Below are positions 18,928-27,424 of a DNA stretch of 64,000 nucleotides, piece by piece (within the stretch, counting starts at the first letter, position 1; the number at the start of each line of letters is the position of its first letter). The position numbers and the translations under genes are program-made. The notes under the pieces were generated by a model. It ran no database searches, had not been told where the DNA came from, and saw only the letters and a program-made list of their open reading frames with translations. Location of the stretch: assembly GCF_014196635.1 (NCBI RefSeq), contig NZ_JACIEB010000006.1, positions 62,001 to 126,000 of the forward strand, written 5' to 3'. The DNA comes from Sphingobium fontiphilum. GTDB taxonomy: Bacteria; Pseudomonadota; Alphaproteobacteria; Sphingomonadales; Sphingomonadaceae.

Positions 18928-20414
18928 TGGCGAAGACAGCCATTGTCATCGGCGCCGGTTTCGGCGGCCTCGCCCTTGCCATCCGTCTGCAATCGGCGGG
19001 GATCGAGACCACTCTGGTCGAAGCGCGCGACCGTCCCGGCGGGCGCGCCTATGTCTGGCACCGCGACGGCTTCACCTTCGACGCCGGGCCGACCGTCGTC
19101 ACCGATCCCGACTGCCTGGCCGAACTCTGGCGCCTGTCGGGGCACGACATGGCGCAGGACGTCGACCTGATGCCGGTCATGCCCTTTTACCGGCTCAACT
19201 GGCCTGACGGCACCAATTTCGACTATTCCAACGACGAAGCCGGGCTTCGGGCCGAAATCGCCCGGCTCGATCCCGCCGATGTCGCGGGCTATGAACGCTT
19301 CCTCGAATATTCGGCGGGCGTGTTCGAAGAAGGCTATCGCAAGCTCGGCGCGGTCGCCTTCCTCGACTTTGCCTCGATGATAAAGGCCGCGCCCGCGCTG
19401 GCCAAATATCAGGCATGGCGATCCGTCTACTCGATGGTCTCCTCGTTCGTGCGCAACGAAAAGCTGCGCGAGGCGCTGTCCTTCCACACGCTGCTGGTCG
19501 GCGGCAATCCGATGGCGACCAGCGCCATATACGCCCTGATCCACAAGCTCGAAAAGGATGGCGGCGTGTGGTTCGCGCGCGGAGGCACCAATGCGCTGGT
19601 GCAGGGCATGGCGACCCATTTCGAGCGGCTGGGCGGCGTGATGCGGCTGGGCGACAAGGTGGTGGAGATCGAAACCCATGGCGACCGCGCCGTTGCCGTG
19701 CGCACGGCCAGCGGATGGCGGGCGGAGGCGGACTCCATCGCCAGCAACGCCGACCTGATGCACAGCTATCGCGACCTGCTGGGCCATCATCCGCGCGGGG
19801 AAAAGCAGGGCGAAAAGCTGGCGAACAAAAACTGGTCGCCCAGCCTGTTCGTGCTTCATTTCGGCATCAAGGGCACATGGCCCGGCATTCCCCACCACAT
19901 GATCCTGTTCGGTCCGCGCTATAAGGGGCTGCTGGCCGACATATTCGACCATGGCGTGCTGGCGCAGGATTTTTCGCTCTACCTCCACCATCCCACGATC
20001 AGCGACCCGTCGATGGCGCCGGAGGGGCATTCGACCTTCTACGCGCTTGCCCCGGTCCCGCACATGGGCAAGCTGCCGATCGACTGGGATCAAGTGGGGC
20101 CGCTCTATGCCGGACGCATCCTCGACGAGATCCAGCACCGGCTGATCCCCGACATCCGGTCGCGCATTGTGACGCAATTCCATTATGCCCCGCCCGATTT
20201 CGAGCGCGACCTGGCCGCGCACAAGGGCAGCGCCTTCAGCCTGGAGCCGCTGCTGACCCAAAGCGCCTGGTTCCGCGCCCATAATCGCGACGATGTCATC
20301 CCCAATCTCTATCTGGTAGGGGCCGGAACCCATCCCGGTGCCGGCATCCCCGGCGTGGTGGGCAGCGCCAAGGCGACGGCGGCGCTGATGCTGGACGATC
20401 TGGGCAGGGCGTGA
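18927..20414 (+). CDS. crtI: phytoene desaturase
   Basis: CrtI is an FAD enzyme that converts phytoene to lycopene. The 495-residue protein starts with the FAD-binding motif AIVIGAGFGGLALAIRLQ and ends with the family signature LYLVGAGTHPGAGIPGV. Its ATG overlaps the crtY stop, and its stop overlaps the next start in the same TGATG way, so the operon is tightly coupled. Confidence 0.96.
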   Translation: MAKTAIVIGAGFGGLALAIRLQSAGIETTLVEARDRPGGRAYVWHRDGFTFDAGPTVVTDPDCLAELWRLSGHDMAQDVDLMPVMPFYRLNWPDGTNFDYSNDEAGLRAEIARLDPADVAGYERFLEYSAGVFEEGYRKLGAVAFLDFASMIKAAPALAKYQAWRSVYSMVSSFVRNEKLREALSFHTLLVGGNPMATSAIYALIHKLEKDGGVWFARGGTNALVQGMATHFERLGGVMRLGDKVVEIETHGDRAVAVRTASGWRAEADSIASNADLMHSYRDLLGHHPRGEKQGEKLANKNWSPSLFVLHFGIKGTWPGIPHHMILFGPRYKGLLADIFDHGVLAQDFSLYLHHPTISDPSMAPEGHSTFYALAPVPHMGKLPIDWDQVGPLYAGRILDEIQHRLIPDIRSRIVTQFHYAPPDFERDLAAHKGSAFSLEPLLTQSAWFRAHNRDDVIPNLYLVGAGTHPGAGIPGVVGSAKATAALMLDDLGRA

Positions 20415-20995
20415 TGAAGAGACTGGCGGTTTACTGCGGTTCAGCGACGCCGGCGGACCTGACCTATATCGACGCGGCGCGCCATGTCGGCCGCACATTG
20501 GCGCAGCGCGGCATCGGCGTCGTCTATGGCGGCGGGCGCCTCGGCCTCATGGGCGCGGTGGCCGACGCCGCGCTGGAGGCGGGTGGCGAGGTGATCGGCG
20601 TCATCCCGCAGGCGCTGGTCGGCGCGGAAGTCGCGCACAAGGGCTGTTCGCAGCTTCACGTCGTGGAGACCATGCACCAGCGCAAGCAGATGTTCACCGA
20701 CCTGTCGGACGGTTTCGTCACCCTGCCCGGCGGCGTCGGAACGATGGACGAATTGTGGGAAGCGATCAGTTGGGCGCAGCTTGGCTATCATAAAAAGCCC
20801 GTAGGCCTGCTGAATGTCGCGGGCTTTTACGACCAGTTGATCGGCTTCAACCGGCACATGACGCAGGTCGGCTTCATCCGGCCGCAACATGCCGGCATCA
20901 TGCTCCACGCCGACGCCATCGAGGATCTGCTGGAGGCGATGGCCGCCTATCAGCCGCACGAGACGATCTTCGCGATGAAGGCGGCCAACCTCTGA
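20414..20995 (+). CDS. LOG family protein (TIGR00730)
   Basis: A 193-residue Rossmann-fold protein with the signature PGGVGTMDELWEAISWAQLG near residues 109-128 and the N-terminal VYCGSA. LOG proteins release the base from nucleoside 5'-monophosphates (cytokinin-activating or AMP-nucleosidase-like); they are often misnamed lysine decarboxylases. Its place between crtI and crtB, with a one-base overlap to crtI, is unusual for a carotenoid operon. Any role in carotenoid synthesis is unproven. Confidence 0.9.
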   Translation: MKRLAVYCGSATPADLTYIDAARHVGRTLAQRGIGVVYGGGRLGLMGAVADAALEAGGEVIGVIPQALVGAEVAHKGCSQLHVVETMHQRKQMFTDLSDGFVTLPGGVGTMDELWEAISWAQLGYHKKPVGLLNVAGFYDQLIGFNRHMTQVGFIRPQHAGIMLHADAIEDLLEAMAAYQPHETIFAMKAANL

Positions 20996-21012
20996 GCTTC
21001 GACCGGCCCGCA

Positions 21013-21969
21013 TTGGTCGCCCACGCCCGCGACAGTATCGCGCGCGGGTCGAAATCCTTCGCCATGGCGTCGAAACTGTTCGACCGGGTCACGCGCGAGC
21101 GCGCCTGGCTGCTTTATGGCTGGTGCCGCGAATGCGACGACATCATGGACGGGCAGGACCACGGCGGCGCGATGAACGCGGTCGCAGACGCGCAGGCGCG
21201 GCTGTCGACCATCCGTGTGCTGACCGATATGGCGCTGGCGGGTGAACCCAGCGGCGACCCGGCGTTCGACGGGCTGGCCGTGGTGATGCGCGAATGCGCC
21301 ATCCCCCATGGCTTCGCCCATGACCTGATCGACGGCTTCGCGCTCGACGCGCGCGAATGGCGGCCCCGCACGCAGGACGATCTGATGCGCTATTGCTATC
21401 ATGTCGCGGGCGCGGTCGGCTGCATGATGGCGGTGCTGATGGGCGTCGATCCGGCGGACGAGGCGACTTTGGACCGCGCCTGCGACCTCGGCCTTGCCTT
21501 TCAGCTCGCCAATATCGCCCGCGACGTGGCGGAGGATGACGCGGCCGACCGCTGTTACCTGCCCGTCCAATGGCTGGTGGAGGCGGATATTCCGCCCGGC
21601 GAGCATATGAAGCCATGGGCGCGGCCAAAGCTGGCGGTTCTGGGCCAGCGGCTGGCGATGCTGGCCGCCGCGCATGAAGACAGCGCCCGCCATGGGACCG
21701 GCGCCCTGCCCCCGCGGGCGGCCTGGGCCGTGCTGGCGGCGGCAGGCATTTACGGCGACATCGCCCGCGCCGTCTCCGCACGCGGCGCGCAGGCATGGGA
21801 CAGCCGCATCGTCACGCCCAGATCCGACAAGCTGCTCTGGCTGCTGCGCGCCGGGCTTCAGGTGCCCGTCCGCGCCATCCGCTGGCCGGCCGCCACGCCA
21901 AGGCCGGATTTGTGGACAAGGCCGCGCGGGCGGGTTGAAGCATTGTCCCAGCCCCATTCATCGCCCTGA
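21013..21969 (+). CDS. crtB: phytoene synthase
   Basis: CrtB condenses two geranylgeranyl diphosphates to phytoene. The two metal-binding aspartate motifs are present: CRECDDIMDG and ANIARDVAEDD. The start is uncertain. The first listed codon, TTG at 21013, has no Shine-Dalgarno. A CTG at 20992 overlaps the LOG stop in the style of ATGA and has AAGG eight bases upstream, while the first ATG (21064) lies inside the conserved region. The stop codon lies within an inverted repeat. About 318 residues. Confidence 0.92.
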   Translation: MVAHARDSIARGSKSFAMASKLFDRVTRERAWLLYGWCRECDDIMDGQDHGGAMNAVADAQARLSTIRVLTDMALAGEPSGDPAFDGLAVVMRECAIPHGFAHDLIDGFALDAREWRPRTQDDLMRYCYHVAGAVGCMMAVLMGVDPADEATLDRACDLGLAFQLANIARDVAEDDAADRCYLPVQWLVEADIPPGEHMKPWARPKLAVLGQRLAMLAAAHEDSARHGTGALPPRAAWAVLAAAGIYGDIARAVSARGAQAWDSRIVTPRSDKLLWLLRAGLQVPVRAIRWPAATPRPDLWTRPRGRVEALSQPHSSP

Positions 21970-22038
21970 ACTTGTTTCAGCGTCCATTCCACCCATCTGA
22001 ACGAAGGCTTGCCGCGCATGGATGCTGAAACAAGTTCA
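21967..22038 (+). repeat. inverted repeat containing the crtB stop codon
   Basis: Arms of 21 bp, TGAACTTGTTTCAGCGTCCAT and its complement at 22018-22038, match at 20 of 21 positions around a 30-nt loop. The crtB TGA is the first three bases of the left arm. Repeats with this core (ACTTGTTTCAGCATCC) are widespread between genes in sphingomonads. It may end crtB transcription, although there is no T run. Confidence 0.8.
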
Positions 22039-22075
22039 GCATGACGATTGGAAAGCCGCCGTTCCTTGCTCGCCC

Positions 22076-23029
22076 CTACCGCCGCAACCACTGCGTCGCC
22101 ATGAACCAGCCGCCTATGCCCATCGCCATGGCGACACAGGTGGCGACCACGCCCCAGAAGGCCCAGCGTTCATGGGCGAAGGGAATGCCCTCGACATTCA
22201 TGCCGAGCAGGCCGGTAAGGAAGGTCAGCGGCAGGAAGACCAGCGCCACCACCGATATGATGAGCGCCTGCCGGTTGATCCGCTCGGCGCGCAGGTCGGT
22301 CAGTTCCTCATGCGCCAGCGCCGATCGTTCGCGCACCGCCTCCAGTTCCTCCGCCATGCGCGCGCAGCGATCGGCCGCTTCCTGAAGGTGCAGCCGGTCA
22401 TCGGGGTGAACCCACGGCACATCGGCCATCGCCAGCAGGTCGAGCGCCTGCCGCTGGGGCGCGATGAAGCGGCGATAGGATATGGCGGTGGCGCGGATGC
22501 GCGAGACCCGGCGACGGGCGTGAATCGGCGCATGATCGCCAAGGTCGCTTTCGATCTCGTCCAGATCGTCGCCGAGATCCGCGACGTCGGGGTCCAGTTC
22601 GGCGGTAATATGCTGCGCCATGTCGGTGATGAGGTCGCCCGGATCGCGCAGCCGCCCCGCCATCATGTCGGCCACCACCGCGTCGAGAATGGCAAGTTCG
22701 CGATAGCCGACAGACACGACCCGCGCATGATCCGCCCATAGCCGGATCGACACCAGCGGATCGCCGCCATTCCCCTGCGCAGCGCCCAGCCCGCGCAGGT
22801 TGATGAGCGCGCCCTCCCCCATCACCAGACAGCGGGGCCGCGTCTCCTGCGCCAGCAGGGCCGAGGCGGCGGCATCCGGCACATCACAGCGTTCGACCAC
22901 CGCGCGCGCATCCTCCGCGCCCGCATCGACATGGATCCACACAAAGGCCGGGCGCGTCTGCAAGGCGCGATAGGCGTCGAGATGCAGTTCATGCGCGCCT
23001 TCGTCATCATAGACGAAAATGCGGCTCAT
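22076..23029 (-). CDS. CorA/ZntB family divalent cation transporter
   Basis: A 317-residue membrane protein: a long soluble N-terminal domain, a helical stalk (residues about 150-250) and two C-terminal helices. The pore signature GMN occurs as LLGMNVEGIPF after the first helix, closer to ZntB than to CorA. It would carry zinc or another divalent cation. Its ATG overlaps the stop of the upstream CysG-like gene by 4 bp. Confidence 0.87.
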   Translation of the reverse strand: MSRIFVYDDEGAHELHLDAYRALQTRPAFVWIHVDAGAEDARAVVERCDVPDAAASALLAQETRPRCLVMGEGALINLRGLGAAQGNGGDPLVSIRLWADHARVVSVGYRELAILDAVVADMMAGRLRDPGDLITDMAQHITAELDPDVADLGDDLDEIESDLGDHAPIHARRRVSRIRATAISYRRFIAPQRQALDLLAMADVPWVHPDDRLHLQEAADRCARMAEELEAVRERSALAHEELTDLRAERINRQALIISVVALVFLPLTFLTGLLGMNVEGIPFAHERWAFWGVVATCVAMAMGIGGWFMATQWLRR

Positions 23030-23784
23030 TCCGCCATCTCCAGCCAGAGCGTCAGCCCTTCCCCCGACGCGTCCGGCATGGCGTCGGCGATGATCCGCAC
23101 GGCGTCGGCGCGGGCGCGGTGCAAGATGGCGGGCGGGACGGCGGGGTGATGATAAACCACGTCCGCCTCCCCCAGCAGCCGCGCGGCGCGCAGCGTCAGA
23201 TCGTCGGGATCGGCTGACAAAAGGCGGATCGGCACCGTCCCCTGTGTGGCGGCGGCGCCATCCGCGCTGAGCCAGCCGGGCACAGCGTCGGCTGCGTCAG
23301 CACGCAGCGGGTCCAGCACGCCGCCCGGCGCCAGCGCCGCGTCGATGGCGCGACGCCGGTCCGCCGCGCCCGGCCAGCGCGCCTTCATCGCTCCACGCGC
23401 CTGCGCCAGCGCATCGGCCAGCGCGCCCAGTCGCGCGGGCAACATCGCCTCCAGCCTTTGCCGCAGCGCCTTGGCCAGCCCCGCCGAAGCGCCGCCGGTG
23501 CCGATGGCGATCAGCACCGGATCGCGATCGACGATGGCGGGAAGGGTGAAGTCGCAATGTTCCGGTCGGTCGGTCGCGTTGACAAGCACGCCGCGCGCGC
23601 GCAGCCTTTGCGCCGTCGCCTCATCCCCGTCCGACACGATGGCGATGGCGGCCTCCGCTTCCTCGCCCACGATCACCGCCCCCGCCCGCTCCAGCAGGCG
23701 GCGCTTGGCGTCAGCCGCCTCGCCCATGCCGGTCAGGATCACGGCCCTGCCCGTCAGTCGCAGAAAGACGGGCAGGCTGTGCAT
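23026..23784 (-). CDS. truncated siroheme synthase-like protein (precorrin-2 dehydrogenase domain)
   Basis: A 252-residue protein resembling the N-terminal half of CysG. The NAD-binding domain has NATDRPEHCDFTLPAIVDR and IAIGTGGASAGLAKALR, both typical. The glycine motif is altered (ILTGMGEAADAKRRLL). After the dimerisation region comes a short stretch, IRLLSADPDDLTLRAARLL, that mimics the start of the CysG methyltransferase domain but has lost its glycines and stops within about 50 residues. It may make sirohydrochlorin only, or have another role. It overlaps the lysA stop by one base. Confidence 0.8.
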   Translation of the reverse strand: MHSLPVFLRLTGRAVILTGMGEAADAKRRLLERAGAVIVGEEAEAAIAIVSDGDEATAQRLRARGVLVNATDRPEHCDFTLPAIVDRDPVLIAIGTGGASAGLAKALRQRLEAMLPARLGALADALAQARGAMKARWPGAADRRRAIDAALAPGGVLDPLRADAADAVPGWLSADGAAATQGTVPIRLLSADPDDLTLRAARLLGEADVVYHHPAVPPAILHRARADAVRIIADAMPDASGEGLTLWLEMAE

Positions 23785-25055
23785 CAGCGGACGCTTTTCA
23801 GCCAGTCGGGGATGATGTCGCCCGCGATCAGCGTCTCGACCGGCGGGCGGGCGCGGACCACCGCCCATTTGTCGCCCGACACCAGCACTTCAGGGGTCAG
23901 CGCGCGGCTGTTGTAGGTTCCCGCCATGGTCGCGCCATAGGCCCCGGCGGTCATGAAGGCGACCAGATCGTCGGCCGCCACCACATCCATGTCGCGATCC
24001 ATGGCGAAGGTGTCGCCCGTCTCGCACACCGGCCCGACGACATTGGCGGCGGCGCGCTGGCCCGAAGGCTTGACCGCGCGAATATCGTGCCATGCGTCGT
24101 AAAGGCTGGGCCGCATCAGATCGTTCATCGCCGCGTCGACGATGACGAAGGGGGCCTGCGCGCCCTGCTTCACGCGGATGACGCGCGACAGCAGCGCGCC
24201 GGCATTGCCGACGATCACCCGGCCCGGTTCGAACAGCAGGCGCACATTCCACCCCTGCGTCACGCGCGTCACCATCGCGCCATAATCGGCCGGGCTGGGC
24301 GGCACAGGCAAAGCGGGGTCATAGGGAACGCCCAGGCCGCCGCCCAGGTCAGCGGTGCGGATGTCGTGCCCCGCAGCGCGCAGCGCGGCGACCAGCGCGC
24401 CGACCTTCACGAACGCCGCCTCAAGCGGGGCAAGATCGGTCAACTGGCTGCCGATATGGACGGCAACGCCCTGCACGTCGAGACCCGGCAGGTTGCGCGC
24501 GGCGGCATAGCTGGCCAGCGCCCGGTCATAAGGGATGCCGAACTTGTTTTCCGACTTGCCGGTCGAAATCTTGGCATGGGTGCCCGCATCGACATCGGGG
24601 TTGATGCGATAGGCGACTGGCGCGCGCTTCCCCATCGACAGGGCGACTTCCGACAGCATTTCCGCTTCGGGCTCGCTCTCCAGATTGAACTGGAAAATGC
24701 CCAGCTCCAGCGCCAGGCGCATTTCATCGGCCGTCTTGCCCACGCCGGAAAAGACGATGCGGCTGGCCGGGATGCCCGCAGCCACCGCGCGCCGCAATTC
24801 TCCGCCGGAGACGACGTCAGCGCCCAGCCCCAGCTTCGCCAGCGTGGCGAGCACGGCGGCATTGGGATTGGCCTTGACCGCAAAGGCGATCAGCGGGTCG
24901 TCGAGCGCCGACAGGGCGTCGCTGAACACGCCGACATGGCGGGTCAGAGTCGCGGTCGAATAGACATAAACAGGCGTGCCCACGGCTTCGGCAATGGCCG
25001 CCATCGGCACCTGCTCCACCCGCATGGCGCCGTCGACATAGTCAAAATGGTCCAA
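23784..25055 (-). CDS. lysA: diaminopimelate decarboxylase
   Basis: LysA is a PLP enzyme for the last step of lysine synthesis. The 423-residue protein has the PLP lysine in FAVKANPN, the phosphate-binding ADLGGGLGVPY and the conserved VCETGD containing the partner-subunit cysteine. The small lipoprotein and argH lie upstream in the usual order argH-lipoprotein-lysA. The CysG-like and ZntB-like genes are coupled downstream. Confidence 0.96.
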   Translation of the reverse strand: MDHFDYVDGAMRVEQVPMAAIAEAVGTPVYVYSTATLTRHVGVFSDALSALDDPLIAFAVKANPNAAVLATLAKLGLGADVVSGGELRRAVAAGIPASRIVFSGVGKTADEMRLALELGIFQFNLESEPEAEMLSEVALSMGKRAPVAYRINPDVDAGTHAKISTGKSENKFGIPYDRALASYAAARNLPGLDVQGVAVHIGSQLTDLAPLEAAFVKVGALVAALRAAGHDIRTADLGGGLGVPYDPALPVPPSPADYGAMVTRVTQGWNVRLLFEPGRVIVGNAGALLSRVIRVKQGAQAPFVIVDAAMNDLMRPSLYDAWHDIRAVKPSGQRAAANVVGPVCETGDTFAMDRDMDVVAADDLVAFMTAGAYGATMAGTYNSRALTPEVLVSGDKWAVVRARPPVETLIAGDIIPDWLKSVR

Positions 25056-25088
25056 TGATCCGTTCCTTGAAATAGGCTCGCCGGCCGC

Positions 25089-25334
25089 TCAGCCTTCCGG
25101 CGGCAGGTCGAAGGGGTCGTCGCGCCGCTTTTCCGACTGACGCAGCAATTCCACATTGCGTTCGGGCCGCGCCTGGCTCGACGGGTCGGTCAGCTCAGCG
25201 GCGGTGGGCGCTGCCGCCGCCCCCACCGGCACGGCGGGCAGGCGCTGGCCCTCGACGGGTTTCAACGGCTGGCGACCGCCACAGGCCGACAGGAAAACGA
25301 TCAGCGCCAGCGCGGCCATGCGATGCTTCATCAT
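25089..25334 (-). CDS. small lipoprotein between argH and lysA
   Basis: An 81-residue protein with a lipoprotein signal peptide; the lipobox LSAC puts the lipidated cysteine at residue 18. The rest is proline- and alanine-rich and ends with [13 protein letters not shown]. Lipoproteins of this type occur next to lysA in many proteobacteria, comparable with LptM (YifL) in position, but LptM identity is not shown. The ATG overlaps the argH stop by 4 bp. Confidence 0.82.
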   Translation of the reverse strand: MMKHRMAALALIVFLSACGGRQPLKPVEGQRLPAVPVGAAAAPTAAELTDPSSQARPERNVELLRQSEKRRDDPFDLPPEG

Positions 25335-26704
25335 GCGTCTCCCAATGCGGCGCGCGCCTGCGCGATGCGGGCGCGCACCTGCGCGGGCGCAGTGCCGCCA
25401 TGGCTCATCCGGCTGGCGACCGATGCGTCGACGGTCAGCACCGCATAGACACGCTCGTCGATGCGCGGGTCGATGCCCTTGAGCGTCTCGATCGGCAGGT
25501 CGGCCAGCGGCACGCCAGCCGCCTCCGCCGTCGCCACCGCCCGGCCGGTGATATGGTGCGCCTCGCGAAAGGGAATGTCGCCCTCGCGCACCAGCCAGTC
25601 GGCAAGGTCGGTGGCGGTGGCGAAACCGCTTTCGGCCAGCGCCCGCATACGGTCCGTGCGGAACGTCACCGTTTCGATCATTCCCGTCATCGCCGCGATG
25701 GACAGGCCGAGCATGTCATGCGCCTCGAACACCGGCGGCTTGTCGTCCTGCATATCCTTGGAATAAGCGAGCGGCAGGCCTTTCATGGTGACGCACAGCG
25801 CCGTCATGCAGCCCATGACGCGCCCGGCATGGCCGCGCACCAGTTCGGCGGCGTCCGGGTTGCGCTTCTGCGGCATGATCGAACTGCCGGTCGAATAGGC
25901 GTCGGGCAGCTTGACGAAGCCGAAGGGCTGGCTGGCCCAGATCACGAACTCTTCCGCCAGTCGCGACAGGTGCAGCGCCAGTTGCGTGCCCGCCATCAGA
26001 TAATCGAGCGCGAAATCGCGGTCGGACACGCTGTCCAGGCTGTTGTCGGTTGGCCGGTCAAAGCCCAGCGCGGCAGCCGTCATGTGCCGGTCGAGCGGAA
26101 AGCCGGTGCCGGCCAGCGCGGCGGCGCCCAGCGGGCATTCGTTCATGCGGACGCGCGCATCGGCAAAGCGGCTGCGGTCGCGGCGGATCATCTCATAATA
26201 GGCCATCAGGTGATGGCCCAGCGTCACCGGCTGCGCCGACTGCAAATGGGTGAAACCGGGCATCACCGCGTCGACATGCTCTTCCGCCCGCGCCAGCAGC
26301 GCGCGTTGCAGCGCCAGCAGGCCCGCGTCCACTTCATCCATGGCGTCGCGCACCCACAGGCGGAAATCGGTCGCCACCTGATCGTTGCGGCTGCGCGCGG
26401 TATGCAGCCGCCCAGCCGTGGGGCCGATCAGTTCGGCAAGGCGCGACTCCGTGACCATGTGGATGTCTTCCAGGTCCAGATCGACCGGCACGCCGTTCGC
26501 CGCATAGTCGTCGGCAATGGCGTTGAGGCCGGTGGTGATCGCCTGCGCGTCCTCGCCATCGACGATGCCCTGCGCGGCCAGCATGGCGACATGCGCCTTC
26601 GATCCCGCTATGTCCTGTTTCCACAGGCGCTTGTCGAACGGGATGGAGGCATTTATCTCGCGCATGACCGCGGCGGGGCCAGCGGCGAAACGGCCGCCCC
26701 ACAT
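25331..26704 (-). CDS. argH: argininosuccinate lyase
   Basis: ArgH splits argininosuccinate to arginine and fumarate. The fumarase-family signature is present as [12 protein letters not shown], with TARSRNDQ near the N-terminus. The first ATG is at MWGGRFAAG (457 residues), but it has no Shine-Dalgarno. Homologues usually carry about ten more residues; in this frame an ATT codon at 26734 preceded by AGGAG at seven bases fits such a start. The frame stays open to 26872 but overlaps the divergent TlpA gene there. Confidence 0.95.
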   Translation of the reverse strand: MWGGRFAAGPAAVMREINASIPFDKRLWKQDIAGSKAHVAMLAAQGIVDGEDAQAITTGLNAIADDYAANGVPVDLDLEDIHMVTESRLAELIGPTAGRLHTARSRNDQVATDFRLWVRDAMDEVDAGLLALQRALLARAEEHVDAVMPGFTHLQSAQPVTLGHHLMAYYEMIRRDRSRFADARVRMNECPLGAAALAGTGFPLDRHMTAAALGFDRPTDNSLDSVSDRDFALDYLMAGTQLALHLSRLAEEFVIWASQPFGFVKLPDAYSTGSSIMPQKRNPDAAELVRGHAGRVMGCMTALCVTMKGLPLAYSKDMQDDKPPVFEAHDMLGLSIAAMTGMIETVTFRTDRMRALAESGFATATDLADWLVREGDIPFREAHHITGRAVATAEAAGVPLADLPIETLKGIDPRIDERVYAVLTVDASVASRMSHGGTAPAQVRARIAQARAALGDA

Positions 26705-26720
26705 ATTATTGGAGGTTGGC

Positions 26721-27338
26721 GTGCGATCCGAAATGAGACTGCTCCTGTCGGGTGCGATGATGATGGCTCTACTGGCCGGATGCGATAGGCAATCCGGGCC
26801 TTCGGGGCAAGCCAATGCGACGCAGGCCGCCAGCGGCGAAGCGACCGGCGGCGAGGCGACCGGCAATGCCAACGCAGCGGCCGACGGCGACGAAATCTAC
26901 CGAATCGACCGCAGCAAGGCGGGCGCCCCTGCCCCCGACTTCCCGTTCAGCGGGCCGGGCGGGCAAAAGACGTTGCAGGATTTTGCCGGACGCCCGCTGC
27001 TCGTCAATCTGTGGGCGACATGGTGCGCGCCCTGCATCGCGGAAATGCCGACGCTCGACCGGGTGGCGGAAAGCCATGCAAAGGATGGCCTCGCCGTCCT
27101 CACCATTTCGCAGGACAGCCAGGGCGCGAAGCTGGTCGAACCCTTTTTCGCCAAGCATAAACTGCCTCATCTCGAAGCCTGGACCGACGCCGAAAACGAG
27201 TTCGGGTTCCATTACGCCACCGGCCTGCTGCCCACGACCGTGCTCTATGGCAGCGATGGCAAGGAGGTCGCGCGGGTGATCGGCGCGATGGACTGGGAAG
27301 GCGAGGAAGCCCAGGCCTTGATCGCCGAATTGTTGTAG
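26721..27338 (+). CDS. TlpA-like thioredoxin-fold lipoprotein
   Basis: A 205-residue membrane-anchored thiol-disulfide protein. The signal peptide ends in LLAGC, giving a lipid-linked cysteine at residue 21; an Ala/Gly/Thr-rich linker follows. The TlpA/AhpC-TSA domain has the active site WCAPC (cysteines 102 and 105) and a cis-Pro loop near GLLPTTVLY. The GTG at 26721 is chosen because a perfect GGAGG lies five bases upstream; the ATG at 26733 is too far from it. It likely reduces periplasmic proteins. It is divergent from argH. Confidence 0.88.
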   Translation: MRSEMRLLLSGAMMMALLAGCDRQSGPSGQANATQAASGEATGGEATGNANAAADGDEIYRIDRSKAGAPAPDFPFSGPGGQKTLQDFAGRPLLVNLWATWCAPCIAEMPTLDRVAESHAKDGLAVLTISQDSQGAKLVEPFFAKHKLPHLEAWTDAENEFGFHYATGLLPTTVLYGSDGKEVARVIGAMDWEGEEAQALIAELL

Positions 27339-27424
27339 GCAGCCCGCATCAACCCCATATGCCCTTTGCAGGCCGGGACACTAACATGGGTGAGCGCGGC
27401 CATGCGCCCGCAGGAGAGCAGAAT

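Noticed and set aside
18822-20498. 558-codon minus-strand ORF opposite crtI
   Set aside because: crtI has clear FAD and C-terminal signatures and overlapping neighbours.
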